Positions 7,024 to 15,293 are shown, numbered from the stretch's first letter. The stretch is 19,111 bases of DNA from JBGPYB01 sp041493035 (GCA_041493035.1 JBGPYB010000093.1:1-19111); one strand, 5' to 3'. Translations and numbers: made by a program. Notes: generated by a model not told the origin, from the letters alone.

Positions 7024-8148
7024 ATGTCGACGTGGATCCACACGCCCGAAGAGCTGAGGCACTTCGTGGCGTCACTGGAGGGCTGCCGGGCCGTGGCCCT
7101 CGACAGCGAGTCCGACAGCCTCCATCACCACTTCGAGAAAGTCTGCCTCGTCCAGATCGCCACCGATCGGGGAGACGCTCGCCTCGTCGATCCTCTCGCC
7201 GTGCGCGCCATGGACGCGCTGGCCGGTGTGCTGGCCGATCCCACGGTCTTGAAGGTCTTCCACGGGGCCGACTATGACGTGACGACGATGAAGCGGGACT
7301 TCGGCTTCCGCTTCGAGAACCTCTTCGACACGATGATCGCGGCGCGATTCGTGGGCGCCACCGAGTTCGGTTTACAGGCGCTCCTCCGAGCGGAGCTGGG
7401 CGTCGAGCTGTCCAAGGAGAGCCAGAAGGACGACTGGTCGAGGCGTCCCCTGACTCCCGTCCAGGAGGCCTACGCCCTCGCCGACGTCCAGCACCTTCTG
7501 GAGCTCCAGGGGCGCCTGGCCGGGCGGCTTCAGGAGCTGGGGCGCCTCGCGTGGGTCCAGGAAGAGTGCGCGGCGGTGGCGAAACTCGAGGCGGCTCGAC
7601 GTCGTGGCGACGCCGAGGCCTACCAGCAGATCAAGGGCGCGCGGGCACTCTCCCCCCGCTGCCTTGCGATCCTCCGCGAGGTGTACGCCTGGCGCGAGAC
7701 CCGAGCTGCGGCCACGGACGTACCGGCCTTCAAGATCCTCTCGTCGGAGACCCTTCTGGCGCTGGCGCAGAAGCCGCCCCGATCGGCCGCCGATCTCGCC
7801 GCGGTCCGCGGTGTCCCCTCCCGCGTGCGCGCCGACCCGAAGCCGCTCTTGGGCGCGATCGCGAGAGCCGAGGCGATCCCCGCGAACGAGCTGCCGTCGA
7901 TCTCGCGACCTGTGCGGCCGCGGGTCCCCGAGGTCGTCCGCAAGCGCGGCGAGATCCTCAAGAACTGGCGCCGCAGCGCGGCGGAAGCCCTCGGCCTCGA
8001 CGTGTCCATCATCCTTCCCCAGCGTCTCCTCGACCGCGTCGCCGAACGGGCGCCGCGCGAGCCGGCGGCCCTCGCCGAGATCGAGGGCATACGGCGATGG
8101 CGCATCGAGACCCTCGGCAGAGGGATCGTGGACGCGCTGGTATCATAG
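7024..8148 (+). CDS. rnd: Ribonuclease D (DEDDy 3'-5' exoribonuclease with HRDC domains)
   Basis: Trims tRNA and other structured RNA 3' ends in the cytoplasm. At 374 aa it has the usual RNase D length. Exonuclease motifs are D27/E29 in ALDSES, D85 in HGADYDV, and Y150/D154 in YALADV, giving the DEDDy set. The C-terminal half holds an HRDC-like helical domain (about 215-275, with LSPRCLAILREV) and probably a second one (about 300-370). The ATG at 7024 was chosen because TATACT lies immediately upstream and the family N-terminus starts here; an in-frame GTG at 7000 would add eight residues. It heads a rightward run with the kinase 29 bases downstream. Confidence 0.93.
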   Translation: MSTWIHTPEELRHFVASLEGCRAVALDSESDSLHHHFEKVCLVQIATDRGDARLVDPLAVRAMDALAGVLADPTVLKVFHGADYDVTTMKRDFGFRFENLFDTMIAARFVGATEFGLQALLRAELGVELSKESQKDDWSRRPLTPVQEAYALADVQHLLELQGRLAGRLQELGRLAWVQEECAAVAKLEAARRRGDAEAYQQIKGARALSPRCLAILREVYAWRETRAAATDVPAFKILSSETLLALAQKPPRSAADLAAVRGVPSRVRADPKPLLGAIARAEAIPANELPSISRPVRPRVPEVVRKRGEILKNWRRSAAEALGLDVSIILPQRLLDRVAERAPREPAALAEIEGIRRWRIETLGRGIVDALVS

Positions 8149-8177
8149 GTCCCTCATCCCCACAGGCGAGGCGGCGC

Positions 8178-10268
8178 TTGCAGAGAATCGGCAAGTTCGA
8201 GATCGTGGCCCAGCTCGGGCACGGTGCGATGGGCACGGTCTATCGCGCGCGCGATCCGATCCTGGACCGCGCCGTGGCCCTCAAGACCGTGGCCCCTGAG
8301 CTTCTCTCCAAGGCCGACACCATGGCGCGCTTCCAGCGGGAAGCGCGAGCGGCGGCTCGCCTCCAACATCCGAACATCGTCACGATCTACGAGTTGGGCG
8401 AGGTGGACGGCACGCTCTTCATCGCCATGGAGCTCCTCGAGGGAATGGACCTCGCTCAGGCCATGGTCCCTCGCGATCGCCTGACGCTCCCGCAGAAGCT
8501 GCGCGTCATCGTCGACATCTGTCGGGGGCTGGACTTCGCCCACAAGCGCGGCGTCTTCCACCGCGACGTGAAGCCGGCGAACGTCCGGGTCCTTCTGGAC
8601 GGCAGCGTGAAGATCGTGGACTTCGGGATCGCGCGCCTCGAGGACTCGACGATGACCCAGACGGGGCTCGTCCTCGGCACGCCCAGCTACATGGCCCCGG
8701 AGGTTCTGCGGGGAGGCCGGGTCGATCACCGCGCCGACATGTGGGCCGCGGGGATCGTGCTCTTCGAGCTGCTCTCGGGAAAGCGTCCCTTCGACGCACC
8801 GACGATCGCCGGCCTCATCTACAAGATCGTCCACGAAGCGCCCCCCCCGCTCGATGCGACGAAGCTGGGGCTTCCGGCCGGAATCGCGGCGATCATGGAG
8901 CGCGCCCTGTCGAAAGACCCTGCCGGTCGCTATCGGGACATGGCGGAGATGGCCGACGCGATCCAGATCGTCCTCGGGATGACGCCTTCCGGGGAGCGCC
9001 CGCTGACGGCGGAGGCCCGAGAGCAGGCCTATCAGGCGAGCTTCGCCGAGGCGCGCCGCCTCCTCGGCGAAGAGAACGTGGACGGAGCTCTGATAGCCGC
9101 GCGGCGGGCTCAGGCGCTGGAGCCGTCGCGGACGGGGATCGTGGCTCTCGTGAGAGAGCTGGAGGAACGCATCCAGGACGCGCCCACCGTCATCCAGAAA
9201 ACGCCGGTGCCGCCCCTGGACGTCTCCCTCGTTCCTCTGGAGGCGGCGACGCCGCGGTCGGGGACTCTCGCCGCGCTGGCCGGCACGCCTCCGCGCTCGA
9301 GAACCACGACCCAGGTGCTCACCGAGCTGGGGCTCCATGGCGCCGCGGTCTTCCGCGACCTCGGCGTCTTCGGCGAGCCTCCGGCCACGACCACCGCCTG
9401 TCTCGCTCCGGACCGCGATCTGCTGGTGACCGCCGGGACCGACGGCGGCCTGCGGATCTGGGACCTCCGTTCTCGCACCCGCGCCCAGACGCTGCGCACT
9501 CCGCTCCACGAGCGCAGCGGCCACGACGCCGTGGCGGTGGCCCTGGCCTTCTCCCCCGACGGCGCGCTCTTGGCGTCCGGGCACGTCGACGGCAACGTCC
9601 ATCTCTGGGACGTGGCCCAGGGGCAGGAGTTTCCCTGCCGCCTCCGCCACGAGGCGGGCGTCGCATGCGTGGCGTTCTCCCCGGACGGCAAGACCCTCGC
9701 GAGCGGTGGCCTCGACTCGAACCTCAAGCTCTGGGACGTGGCGGCGGCGCGGGTCGGCGAGGCGCGACGCGAGCTGCATCGACAACCGGCGGGCGTCACG
9801 GCCATGGCCTATGCGGGCGATGGCAAGAATCTCCTCACGGGTCATGCGAACCGCGTCCTGCGCATGCTCGACGCGCGGACGGGACGGCTCGCGGCGACCC
9901 TTCGTGGGCCCGAAGGCCTGGTCAATCTCCTGGCCCTCGCTCCGGATCGGCGTCATCTCGCGGTGTGCAGCCATGACCGGACGCTCCGTCTCTTCGACGT
10001 GGACCAGCGCGTCCAGGTCTTCTCGGTGCCGGGGCACCGCACGCGCCACACGACGTCTCTCGCTTTCTTTCGCGACGGCACTCATCTGGCGAGCGTCGCC
10101 CAGGACAACGCCGTCCAGCTCTGGGACATCGAGAAGCGCGCGGCGATCGCCGCCCTCTGGGGGCAGGGAGACGAGAGCTTCGCAGCCGTCGGCCTCTTCG
10201 GAGGAGGGGATCACATCGCCGTGGCGCTGACCGACGGCCGCGTTCGCCTCTGGGGACCGGCCGCGTGA
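8178..10268 (+). CDS. Ser/Thr protein kinase fused to a C-terminal WD40 propeller
   Basis: Hanks-type kinase, 696 aa. Kinase domain is about 4-268: glycine loop GHGAMGTVY (14-22), K36 in VALKT, E55 in the C-helix, HRDVKPAN (128-135), DFG (148-150), GTPSYMAPE (167-175). A helical stretch at about 275-335 looks TPR-like. Residues about 400-696 carry seven WD-type repeats, with endings such as LRIWDL, VHLWDV, LKLWDV, LRMLDA, LRLFDV, VQLWDI and VRLWGP, consistent with one seven-blade propeller. There is no membrane segment, unlike many bacterial PknB-type kinases, so it is probably cytosolic and regulated by a ligand or partner on the propeller (inference). No ATG or GTG precedes the glycine loop in frame; I chose the TTG at 8178, which has GAGG six bases upstream. 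The open frame further upstream overlaps rnd. The stop overlaps the next gene by 4 bp. Confidence 0.9.
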   Translation: MQRIGKFEIVAQLGHGAMGTVYRARDPILDRAVALKTVAPELLSKADTMARFQREARAAARLQHPNIVTIYELGEVDGTLFIAMELLEGMDLAQAMVPRDRLTLPQKLRVIVDICRGLDFAHKRGVFHRDVKPANVRVLLDGSVKIVDFGIARLEDSTMTQTGLVLGTPSYMAPEVLRGGRVDHRADMWAAGIVLFELLSGKRPFDAPTIAGLIYKIVHEAPPPLDATKLGLPAGIAAIMERALSKDPAGRYRDMAEMADAIQIVLGMTPSGERPLTAEAREQAYQASFAEARRLLGEENVDGALIAARRAQALEPSRTGIVALVRELEERIQDAPTVIQKTPVPPLDVSLVPLEAATPRSGTLAALAGTPPRSRTTTQVLTELGLHGAAVFRDLGVFGEPPATTTACLAPDRDLLVTAGTDGGLRIWDLRSRTRAQTLRTPLHERSGHDAVAVALAFSPDGALLASGHVDGNVHLWDVAQGQEFPCRLRHEAGVACVAFSPDGKTLASGGLDSNLKLWDVAAARVGEARRELHRQPAGVTAMAYAGDGKNLLTGHANRVLRMLDARTGRLAATLRGPEGLVNLLALAPDRRHLAVCSHDRTLRLFDVDQRVQVFSVPGHRTRHTTSLAFFRDGTHLASVAQDNAVQLWDIEKRAAIAALWGQGDESFAAVGLFGGGDHIAVALTDGRVRLWGPAA

Positions 10269-11920
10269 TCTCCCGCGGGGGGCTCGTCGCTGCGCTGCTT
10301 CTGGCCGCCGCCGCTGCGCCCGAGGCCCGGATCGCAGACGTCGAGAACGCGTACGCCGACCTCCAGGAGACGTCGGACTGCATGGGGATCCTCCGTTCGG
10401 GGGGCTCGCGGCCTCCGTGCGATCCAGTCGACGCCGCGGCTAAACAGCGGGCCCAGCGCGCGAAGGTCGACGGTCTCCTCGGCAGCCTCCACATAAACGG
10501 TCTGTCCCCGGATGACCGTCGCGCCGCAGACGTCATCCGGAAGGCCCTCGACGAAGCGCCGACGGAGGACGCGCCAGCCGCGGGAGCGGCTGACGCATCG
10601 TGTGAATACGACCCCGCATCCCTCGCAAAGGGCGAGAAGGGGCTCGAGTCGCTCCAGAGGCGCATGTACGCCTGCTACGGGAAGGCGGCCCACGCCATGA
10701 GCTTCGAGGGAGAGGAACTGGATCGCCTCACGGTCCTGGCACGCCTCTCTTCCACCGATGACGTCGAGCGGCGGAAGCGGCTCTTCCTGGCGCTGTCGCC
10801 GGTGTGGCGCGCCGTGAACGGCGACGGGACGAAAGCGTCCCCGTACCGGCAGATGCTGACGCTCTCGGCGGCACGCTGGAAAACAGGGCCGTCTCCGGTA
10901 TCGGACAACCTCGCGGCACTCGGCGTGGCCCCGGAGGTCATGGAGCGATGGCTCGAATCCGTGCTGGATAGCTGGCGCCGTGTTTCTGGTGAACGGCACC
11001 TCGAGCCGTGGGACTACTGGCACGCCGCCGGCGCGACTGCGCGACGACTCTCTTCACGGGTGTCGAAAGAGCAGCTTCGGACCCTGAACACGAGGTACTA
11101 CGCGTCCCTCGGCGCGGATCCGGCGGCGCTCGACGTCCACTACGATCTCGACCCACGCTCCGGAAAGACGCCGGTGGCCTTCACGGACTTCGGCCGGCGG
11201 CCGAGGCGCGTGGGCGGCGCTTGGGTCCCGGGAGAGCCTTGGGTCTTCGCGACGTACGAGACGGGCGGCTTCGACAATCTGGTCGAGTTGCTCCACGAGA
11301 CCGGCCACGCCGTCCACATCGCCGCGATCCGAACACGGCCGGCCTTCGCCACATGGCCCGACAGCGACACCTTCACCGAGGCGCTCGCCGACGTCCCCGC
11401 TCTCGAGGCCTACGAGGCCGAGTGGCAGCGGGCGTTTCTCGGCGAATCGGCGCCTTTCGGCGATTCCCTGAGAGCCAAGTACGCGGGGATCGTGATGGAC
11501 ATCGCCTGGGCTCTCTTCGAGGTCCGGCTGCACCGCGACCCCGAGGTCGATCCGAACGTCGTGTGGACCGAGCTGACCGAGCGCTACCTCGGGATCGCGC
11601 CCCACCCGGAGCTGTCCTGGTGGGCGATGCGCGGCCAGCTCATCGACGCGCCCGGGTACATGATGAACTACGCGGCTGGCGCCGTGATCGTGGCGGACGT
11701 TCGCGCTCGAGCCCGCGCCCTTCGTGGCCCGTTCACGCGAGCCGACGCCGGTTGGTATCCGTGGCTCTCGGAGCGCCTCTACCGCTACGGCCTGGAGCGC
11801 TCATCGCAGCGGGTCATCGAGGATTTCCTCGGCCGGCCGCTCTCCGTCGACGCCCTCCTCGCCGACCTGGGCCGCCTGCGAGTTGCCGGTGACGGAAGCA
11901 GCTCGTCAGGTGGTCGTTGA
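10265..11920 (+). CDS. Exported M3-like zinc metallopeptidase (HETGH)
   Basis: Predicted secreted or periplasmic oligopeptidase, 551 aa, with a short signal peptide (hydrophobic to about residue 19). The mature part is largely helical. The zinc motif HETGH is at 344-348 and the likely third ligand is E372 in TFTEALADV, 24 residues after the second His, as in M3/M2-type gluzincins. Similarity to M3 is by motif and layout; M2 (ACE-like) or an uncharacterised gluzincin group cannot be excluded. The start is GTG at 10265, overlapping the kinase stop as GTGA, so translation is probably coupled. The last 107 bases overlap tag on the other strand. The low-complexity tail (GDGSSSSGGR) is antisense to codons for Tag's conserved zinc-binding end. 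Confidence 0.82.
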   Translation: MISRGGLVAALLLAAAAAPEARIADVENAYADLQETSDCMGILRSGGSRPPCDPVDAAAKQRAQRAKVDGLLGSLHINGLSPDDRRAADVIRKALDEAPTEDAPAAGAADASCEYDPASLAKGEKGLESLQRRMYACYGKAAHAMSFEGEELDRLTVLARLSSTDDVERRKRLFLALSPVWRAVNGDGTKASPYRQMLTLSAARWKTGPSPVSDNLAALGVAPEVMERWLESVLDSWRRVSGERHLEPWDYWHAAGATARRLSSRVSKEQLRTLNTRYYASLGADPAALDVHYDLDPRSGKTPVAFTDFGRRPRRVGGAWVPGEPWVFATYETGGFDNLVELLHETGHAVHIAAIRTRPAFATWPDSDTFTEALADVPALEAYEAEWQRAFLGESAPFGDSLRAKYAGIVMDIAWALFEVRLHRDPEVDPNVVWTELTERYLGIAPHPELSWWAMRGQLIDAPGYMMNYAAGAVIVADVRARARALRGPFTRADAGWYPWLSERLYRYGLERSSQRVIEDFLGRPLSVDALLADLGRLRVAGDGSSSSGGR

Positions 11921-12449
11921 CCATCCCCGTGGCCTGGATGAAGGCGTAGCAGATCGTCGGGCCGACGAAGGTGAAGCCCCGGCGGCGCAGGTCCTTGCTC
12001 ATGGCACGCGACTCCGCGGTCTTCGCCGGAACGTCGCCGTGGCCGTGCCTCCGGTTCTGGATCGGTGCCCCGCCCACGAAACCCCAGATGTATCGATCGA
12101 AGCTACCGTGTTCGCGAACCACTTCGAGGAAAGCGCGGGCGCTCCGAACGGTGCCTTCGACCTTGGCTCTGTTCCGCACGATGCCTGGATCGAGGAGAAG
12201 CGCCTCGATCTTCTTCTTCTCGTACCGCGCGACCTTCCGGGGATCGAAACCGCCAAAGACGCGCCGGTAGTGCTCCCGCTTCCGGAGGATCGTGATCCAC
12301 GACAGGCCGGCTTGCGCTCCCTCGAGGACGAGCATCTCGAAGAGCCTCTGGTCGTCGTGCAGAGGGACGCCCCACTCCTCGTCGTGGTAGGCCACGTACA
12401 GCGGATCGTTGCCTGCCCAGGCGCAACGCGTCACCGCCTTCGTCTTCAT
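11814..12449 (-). CDS. tag: DNA-3-methyladenine glycosylase I
   Basis: Removes 3-methyladenine from alkylated DNA in base-excision repair. At 211 aa it is slightly longer than E. coli Tag (187 aa). Zinc ligands are conserved: C9 in RCAW, H22 in YHDEEWG, H180 and C184 in MVNDHLTSC. The specificity/catalytic segment LEGAQAGLSW includes E43. The last ~25 residues are Arg/Gly-rich and lie antisense to the M3-like peptidase. I prefer the second of two adjacent ATGs (12449), since GGGAGG lies four bases upstream; the first, at 12452, is too close. The upstream DUF2400 stop overlaps this start as TGATG. It is the last gene of a leftward four-gene operon. Confidence 0.93.
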   Translation of the reverse strand: MKTKAVTRCAWAGNDPLYVAYHDEEWGVPLHDDQRLFEMLVLEGAQAGLSWITILRKREHYRRVFGGFDPRKVARYEKKKIEALLLDPGIVRNRAKVEGTVRSARAFLEVVREHGSFDRYIWGFVGGAPIQNRRHGHGDVPAKTAESRAMSKDLRRRGFTFVGPTICYAFIQATGMVNDHLTSCFRHRQLAGGPGRRGGRRRRAAGRGNPR

Positions 12450-13279
12450 CATGCCTCCCGCAACGAGCGTATCTCTTCGGCCTTCTTGAAGAGCCCCATC
12501 CGGTGAAAGGCGAAGTCGTACTTCACGGGATCGGCGGGATCGAGACGCCGTAGTCGCGCCGTCAAGTCCACGGCCATGGCCCACCCCGGTGACTTGTAGC
12601 GCGTGAGACGGGCCTTCCGGGCGATGGCGTAGACGTGGGCGTCGAGAGGAATCACGAGGCGCGACCGGTCGACGCGCGTCCACGTGCCGAGATCGACGCT
12701 GTCGTTCCGGACCATCCACCGCAGGTAGAGGTTGAGGCGCTTGCAGGCGCTGCCGCTCGCTGGGGACGGGAAAAAGAATCGGACGCCGGCCTTCGCGGGC
12801 AGCCGGCCACGACCATACAGACCGCCGTGATCGAGAGCGAGAGCCCGCGACGCGAAGGAGGCGAGTCCAGGGGCCACGTCGGGCGCAGCAGGATCGTCAC
12901 CCGAGGCGAAGAACGCCTCGACGGTGCCCGAGGCTTCGAGCATCTGCCGGATGTAGAAGAATAGGCACGCGAGATCGCGGCCGTCGTTGAAGCGATGCTT
13001 AAACGACGCGAGGCGCCGCACCGCGGCCATGGGATCGAGGCGCCGTATGGCTGCCGCCGGTCGGGCCCCGAGCTCGGCCAGAGCCGCACCGATGCTCTTC
13101 TTGATCTGGAGGACGTTGCCGTAGGCGAGAGCCGAAGCGATGAGGCCGACGACCTCGCGATCCGCCGGGTCCTCGTGACCGCGGACGAACTGGAGCGGAT
13201 CCGGATCCACGAAGCGATGGTCGTACTGGAGGTAGAGGGCATCGAGCCGTCGTCGCAGCTCGTCGTCCCGCGGCCTCAC
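12449..13279 (-). CDS. DUF2400 / TIGR02757 family protein
   Basis: Conserved bacterial protein without an established function, 276 aa, the normal family length. Recognisable family segments are REVVGLIASALAYGNV (41-56), GSACKRLNLYLRWMVR (176-191) and IPLDAHVYAIAR (210-221). The last resembles the PVDTHV-type helix-hairpin-helix/Asp region of HhH-GPD DNA glycosylases. That, and its position directly before tag with overlapping stop and start, suggests a DNA-repair or nucleic-acid role (inference). The start is GTG at 13279, overlapping the upstream nucleotidyltransferase stop as GTGA. Confidence 0.88.
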   Translation of the reverse strand: MRPRDDELRRRLDALYLQYDHRFVDPDPLQFVRGHEDPADREVVGLIASALAYGNVLQIKKSIGAALAELGARPAAAIRRLDPMAAVRRLASFKHRFNDGRDLACLFFYIRQMLEASGTVEAFFASGDDPAAPDVAPGLASFASRALALDHGGLYGRGRLPAKAGVRFFFPSPASGSACKRLNLYLRWMVRNDSVDLGTWTRVDRSRLVIPLDAHVYAIARKARLTRYKSPGWAMAVDLTARLRRLDPADPVKYDFAFHRMGLFKKAEEIRSLREA

Positions 13280-13869
13280 GTCTTGCTCAGCGCGGAGTCG
13301 TCGAGGGCGCGAGCCATCAGGTCGCCCAGACCGAGAGTCGTCGCCCAGCGTGCCAGGTACTCACGGTCGATCTCGGCGCTGGCCACCCTCAGGACTCCCA
13401 CGACGTCGGCCCACTGTCGCTCTGAAACCTCCCCACCGGCGCGAAACCACTCCAGCTTGGCGAGGATCGCGTCCTCCGCGGAAGCCAGGCGAAAGGGCCG
13501 CGCATCGGAGGCATCGTCCAGCGACACCAGACGGGCCCGGCTGAGCGCCTCCCGGTCGAACGAGCGGCGCTTCGAAGCAAACACATCGACCTTGAACATG
13601 GTGGCAAGATGGATCAGGTTGAACGACCGGCGCGCCTCGACTGCGGCCCGAACCCGCCCCGCGTCGACGTAGTAAGTGTTCTCGAGCCGACTGACGAAGG
13701 GCGTCACGTGTTGCGACTCGAGATCGGCGACGACGTCCACGTCGATGCTGGTTCGGGGTACGCCGTACGCGGAGGTGGCTACTGAGCCACCGACGAAATA
13801 GCTCACGCCGAGCGCCTCCAGAGCGTTGACGACAGGAGCGAGGGCCGTGAGCAGGTCGGAGGCGGTCAA
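13276..13869 (-). CDS. Minimal nucleotidyltransferase-fold protein
   Basis: Predicted nucleotidyltransferase of unknown target, 197 aa. The Pol-beta-fold active-site pattern is complete: GGS (27-29), paired acids D43 and D45 in SIDVDVV, and a third acid D95 in FKVDVFA. Downstream are AILAKLEWF (134-142, with K138) and SERQWADV (149-156). These resemble AbiEii-like and other toxin-linked or antitoxin-linked nucleotidyltransferases, but I cannot name the family. The start is chosen as TTG at 13869, overlapping the stop of the small upstream gene as TTGA, matching the overlap style of the next gene. The open frame further upstream is out-of-frame coding of that small gene and shows no fold. The partner and operon are likely functional context. 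Confidence 0.72.
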   Translation of the reverse strand: MTASDLLTALAPVVNALEALGVSYFVGGSVATSAYGVPRTSIDVDVVADLESQHVTPFVSRLENTYYVDAGRVRAAVEARRSFNLIHLATMFKVDVFASKRRSFDREALSRARLVSLDDASDARPFRLASAEDAILAKLEWFRAGGEVSERQWADVVGVLRVASAEIDREYLARWATTLGLGDLMARALDDSALSKT

Positions 13870-14123
13870 CGTCGTCGAGATGCGAGGAAGCGCCGCAGGT
13901 CGGTGGCGAGATCCAGGCCGTAGTGCAACTCGACGAAGCGGACGCCCACCTCCTCGTCGGTCGCTTCCGGGAGCGCTCTGCGGATCGCCTGCCGCGCCAG
14001 GGCGATCACCTGGCCGCTCAGCGACAGCGCCATTCGAGCCCGTCGCGTGACACCGGCCTGGCGGAGCAAGGCTATCTGAACGTCGTCGGCTTCGAGGTCC
14101 GTGTCGACGGAGCGAGTCCCCAT
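13866..14123 (-). CDS. Small helical protein paired with the nucleotidyltransferase
   Basis: 85 aa, unrecognised function. It looks predominantly helical (segments DDVQIALLRQAG, RARMALSLSGQVIALARQAI) and contains FVELHYGLDLATDLRRFL near the C-terminus. From memory, similar small proteins precede such nucleotidyltransferases in several phyla; this needs a search. The ATG at 14123 has only a weak upstream GGAC; TAGAAT, a good -10 match on the minus strand (14135-14140), lies 11 bases before it. A TTGGGA further upstream is only 14 bases from it. First gene of the leftward operon; the stop overlaps the next start by 4 bp. It could be an antitoxin, adaptor or substrate of the enzyme (inference). 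Confidence 0.68.
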   Translation of the reverse strand: MGTRSVDTDLEADDVQIALLRQAGVTRRARMALSLSGQVIALARQAIRRALPEATDEEVGVRFVELHYGLDLATDLRRFLASRRR

Positions 14124-14176
14124 GATCAGAGTCCATTCTAGCGTGCGGTTGCTGTCCCAAGGTCATGCCGCGGTGC

Positions 14177-14205
14177 TTGCGTGGCCCGCAACGGGCGAAT
14201 AACAT
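14177..14205 (+). promoter_or_regulatory. Candidate sigma70 promoter for the DHS-like operon
   Basis: TTGCGT (14177-14182), a 17-base spacer, then TAACAT (14200-14205). The -35 keeps TTG and the -10 keeps four of six consensus bases. The predicted start near 14212 would give a leader of about 20 bases before the ATG at 14232, carrying its Shine-Dalgarno GGAGG. Confidence 0.45.
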
Positions 14206-14231
14206 CGGCCGGTTCGACACCGGAGGTCCTG

Positions 14232-15293
14232 ATGAGCAAGGCGCGGGAGTTCCACGATGGCCGGTCCGATGGCCTCGTGCCCCTCGAGAGCCTCGACCTC
14301 GACAAGGTGACGTCCTTCGCCGGACTCCTCCGCGGCATGGCCAAGACGGCCTTCAGCGGCCGCTCCCTGGGTGAAGCGCTCGACGTCACCCTCGCCATGG
14401 TGAAGGACCCCGACTGCAAGGTCGTGCTGACGCTCTCCGGCGCCATGACCATCGCCAAGATGGGGAAGGTCATCGCCAAGATGATCGACGCCGGCATGGT
14501 TCAAGCCATCGTGTCGACGGGCGCCCTTATGGCTCACGGTCTTTCGGAGGCGGTAGGTCTTACCCACTACCGGTACGACCCGAGGATGTCCGACGAAGAT
14601 CTCTTCGACAAGGGTTACAACCGCGTCTACGACACGCTCGAGATGGAGGAGAACCTCAATTACGTGGAGGAGTTCTCGCGGAGGGCCATGGATGCCCTCG
14701 GCCACGAGACCGAGCTGTCGAGCGAGAACGTCTGCCGCGCCCTCGGCAAGGTGCTCGCCGAGGACGCTCACGGGGCCGGCGTCCTTCGCAGCGCCTACCT
14801 GAAGAACGTCCCCGTCTTCGTCCCCGCCTTCACCGACTCGGAGCTGGGGCTCGACCTTTCGACGTGGTCGATGAAGCGCGCCCAGAGCCAGGGCGTCTCG
14901 GACCCCATGGAGCTGCTGAAGCACGTCCCGCGCTACAACCCGTTCCTCGACCTCAACAGCTTTGCCCGCTTCGCCCTGGGTGCTACGCGTCTCGGGATCT
15001 TCACCGTGGGGGGCGGCGTGCCGCGGAACTGGGCCCAGGAGGTCGGTCCGTACGTCGACATCACCAACCACCGGCTGGGGCTTGCTCTCACACCGCCTCG
15101 GTACAGCTACGCCGTGCGCATCTGCCCCGAGCCGACCCACTGGGGCGGCCTTTCGGGGTGTACGTATTCCGAGGGCGTCTCTTGGGGCAAGTTCGTGCCG
15201 GAATCCGACGGCGGCCGCTTCGCCGAGGTCTACGCCGATGCAACCACGGTCTGGCCACTCCTGATCAAGGGAGTGCTCGAGGAGATGGGATAA
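14232..15293 (+). CDS. Deoxyhypusine-synthase-like protein
   Basis: NAD-dependent aminobutyltransferase homologue, 353 aa. In eukaryotes and archaea, deoxyhypusine synthase moves the aminobutyl group of spermidine to a lysine of IF5A; bacteria lack that substrate, and some bacterial homologues make homospermidine. The catalytic segment SEGVSWGKF contains the enzyme-bound Lys, here K320. NAD/substrate regions visible are VVLTLSGAMT (64-73), STGALMAHGL (95-104) and FTVGGGVPRNW (257-267). The start ATG has GGAGG five bases upstream. The bacterial substrate is unknown; polyamine chemistry is the best guess. It is followed 14 bases later by a PYROXD2-like flavoprotein, so co-transcription is likely. 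Confidence 0.88.
   Translation: MSKAREFHDGRSDGLVPLESLDLDKVTSFAGLLRGMAKTAFSGRSLGEALDVTLAMVKDPDCKVVLTLSGAMTIAKMGKVIAKMIDAGMVQAIVSTGALMAHGLSEAVGLTHYRYDPRMSDEDLFDKGYNRVYDTLEMEENLNYVEEFSRRAMDALGHETELSSENVCRALGKVLAEDAHGAGVLRSAYLKNVPVFVPAFTDSELGLDLSTWSMKRAQSQGVSDPMELLKHVPRYNPFLDLNSFARFALGATRLGIFTVGGGVPRNWAQEVGPYVDITNHRLGLALTPPRYSYAVRICPEPTHWGGLSGCTYSEGVSWGKFVPESDGGRFAEVYADATTVWPLLIKGVLEEMG

Noticed and set aside
8154..10214. Leftward open frame of 686 codons opposite the kinase-WD40 gene
   Set aside because: His/Arg/Glu-rich shadow of a clearly coding strand; no family features.
13870..14220. Long N-terminal extension of the nucleotidyltransferase up to 14220
   Set aside because: This stretch is out-of-frame with, and covers, the small paired gene; it is Arg/Pro/Gly-rich and lacks fold features, while the TTG at 13869 gives the proper domain start.
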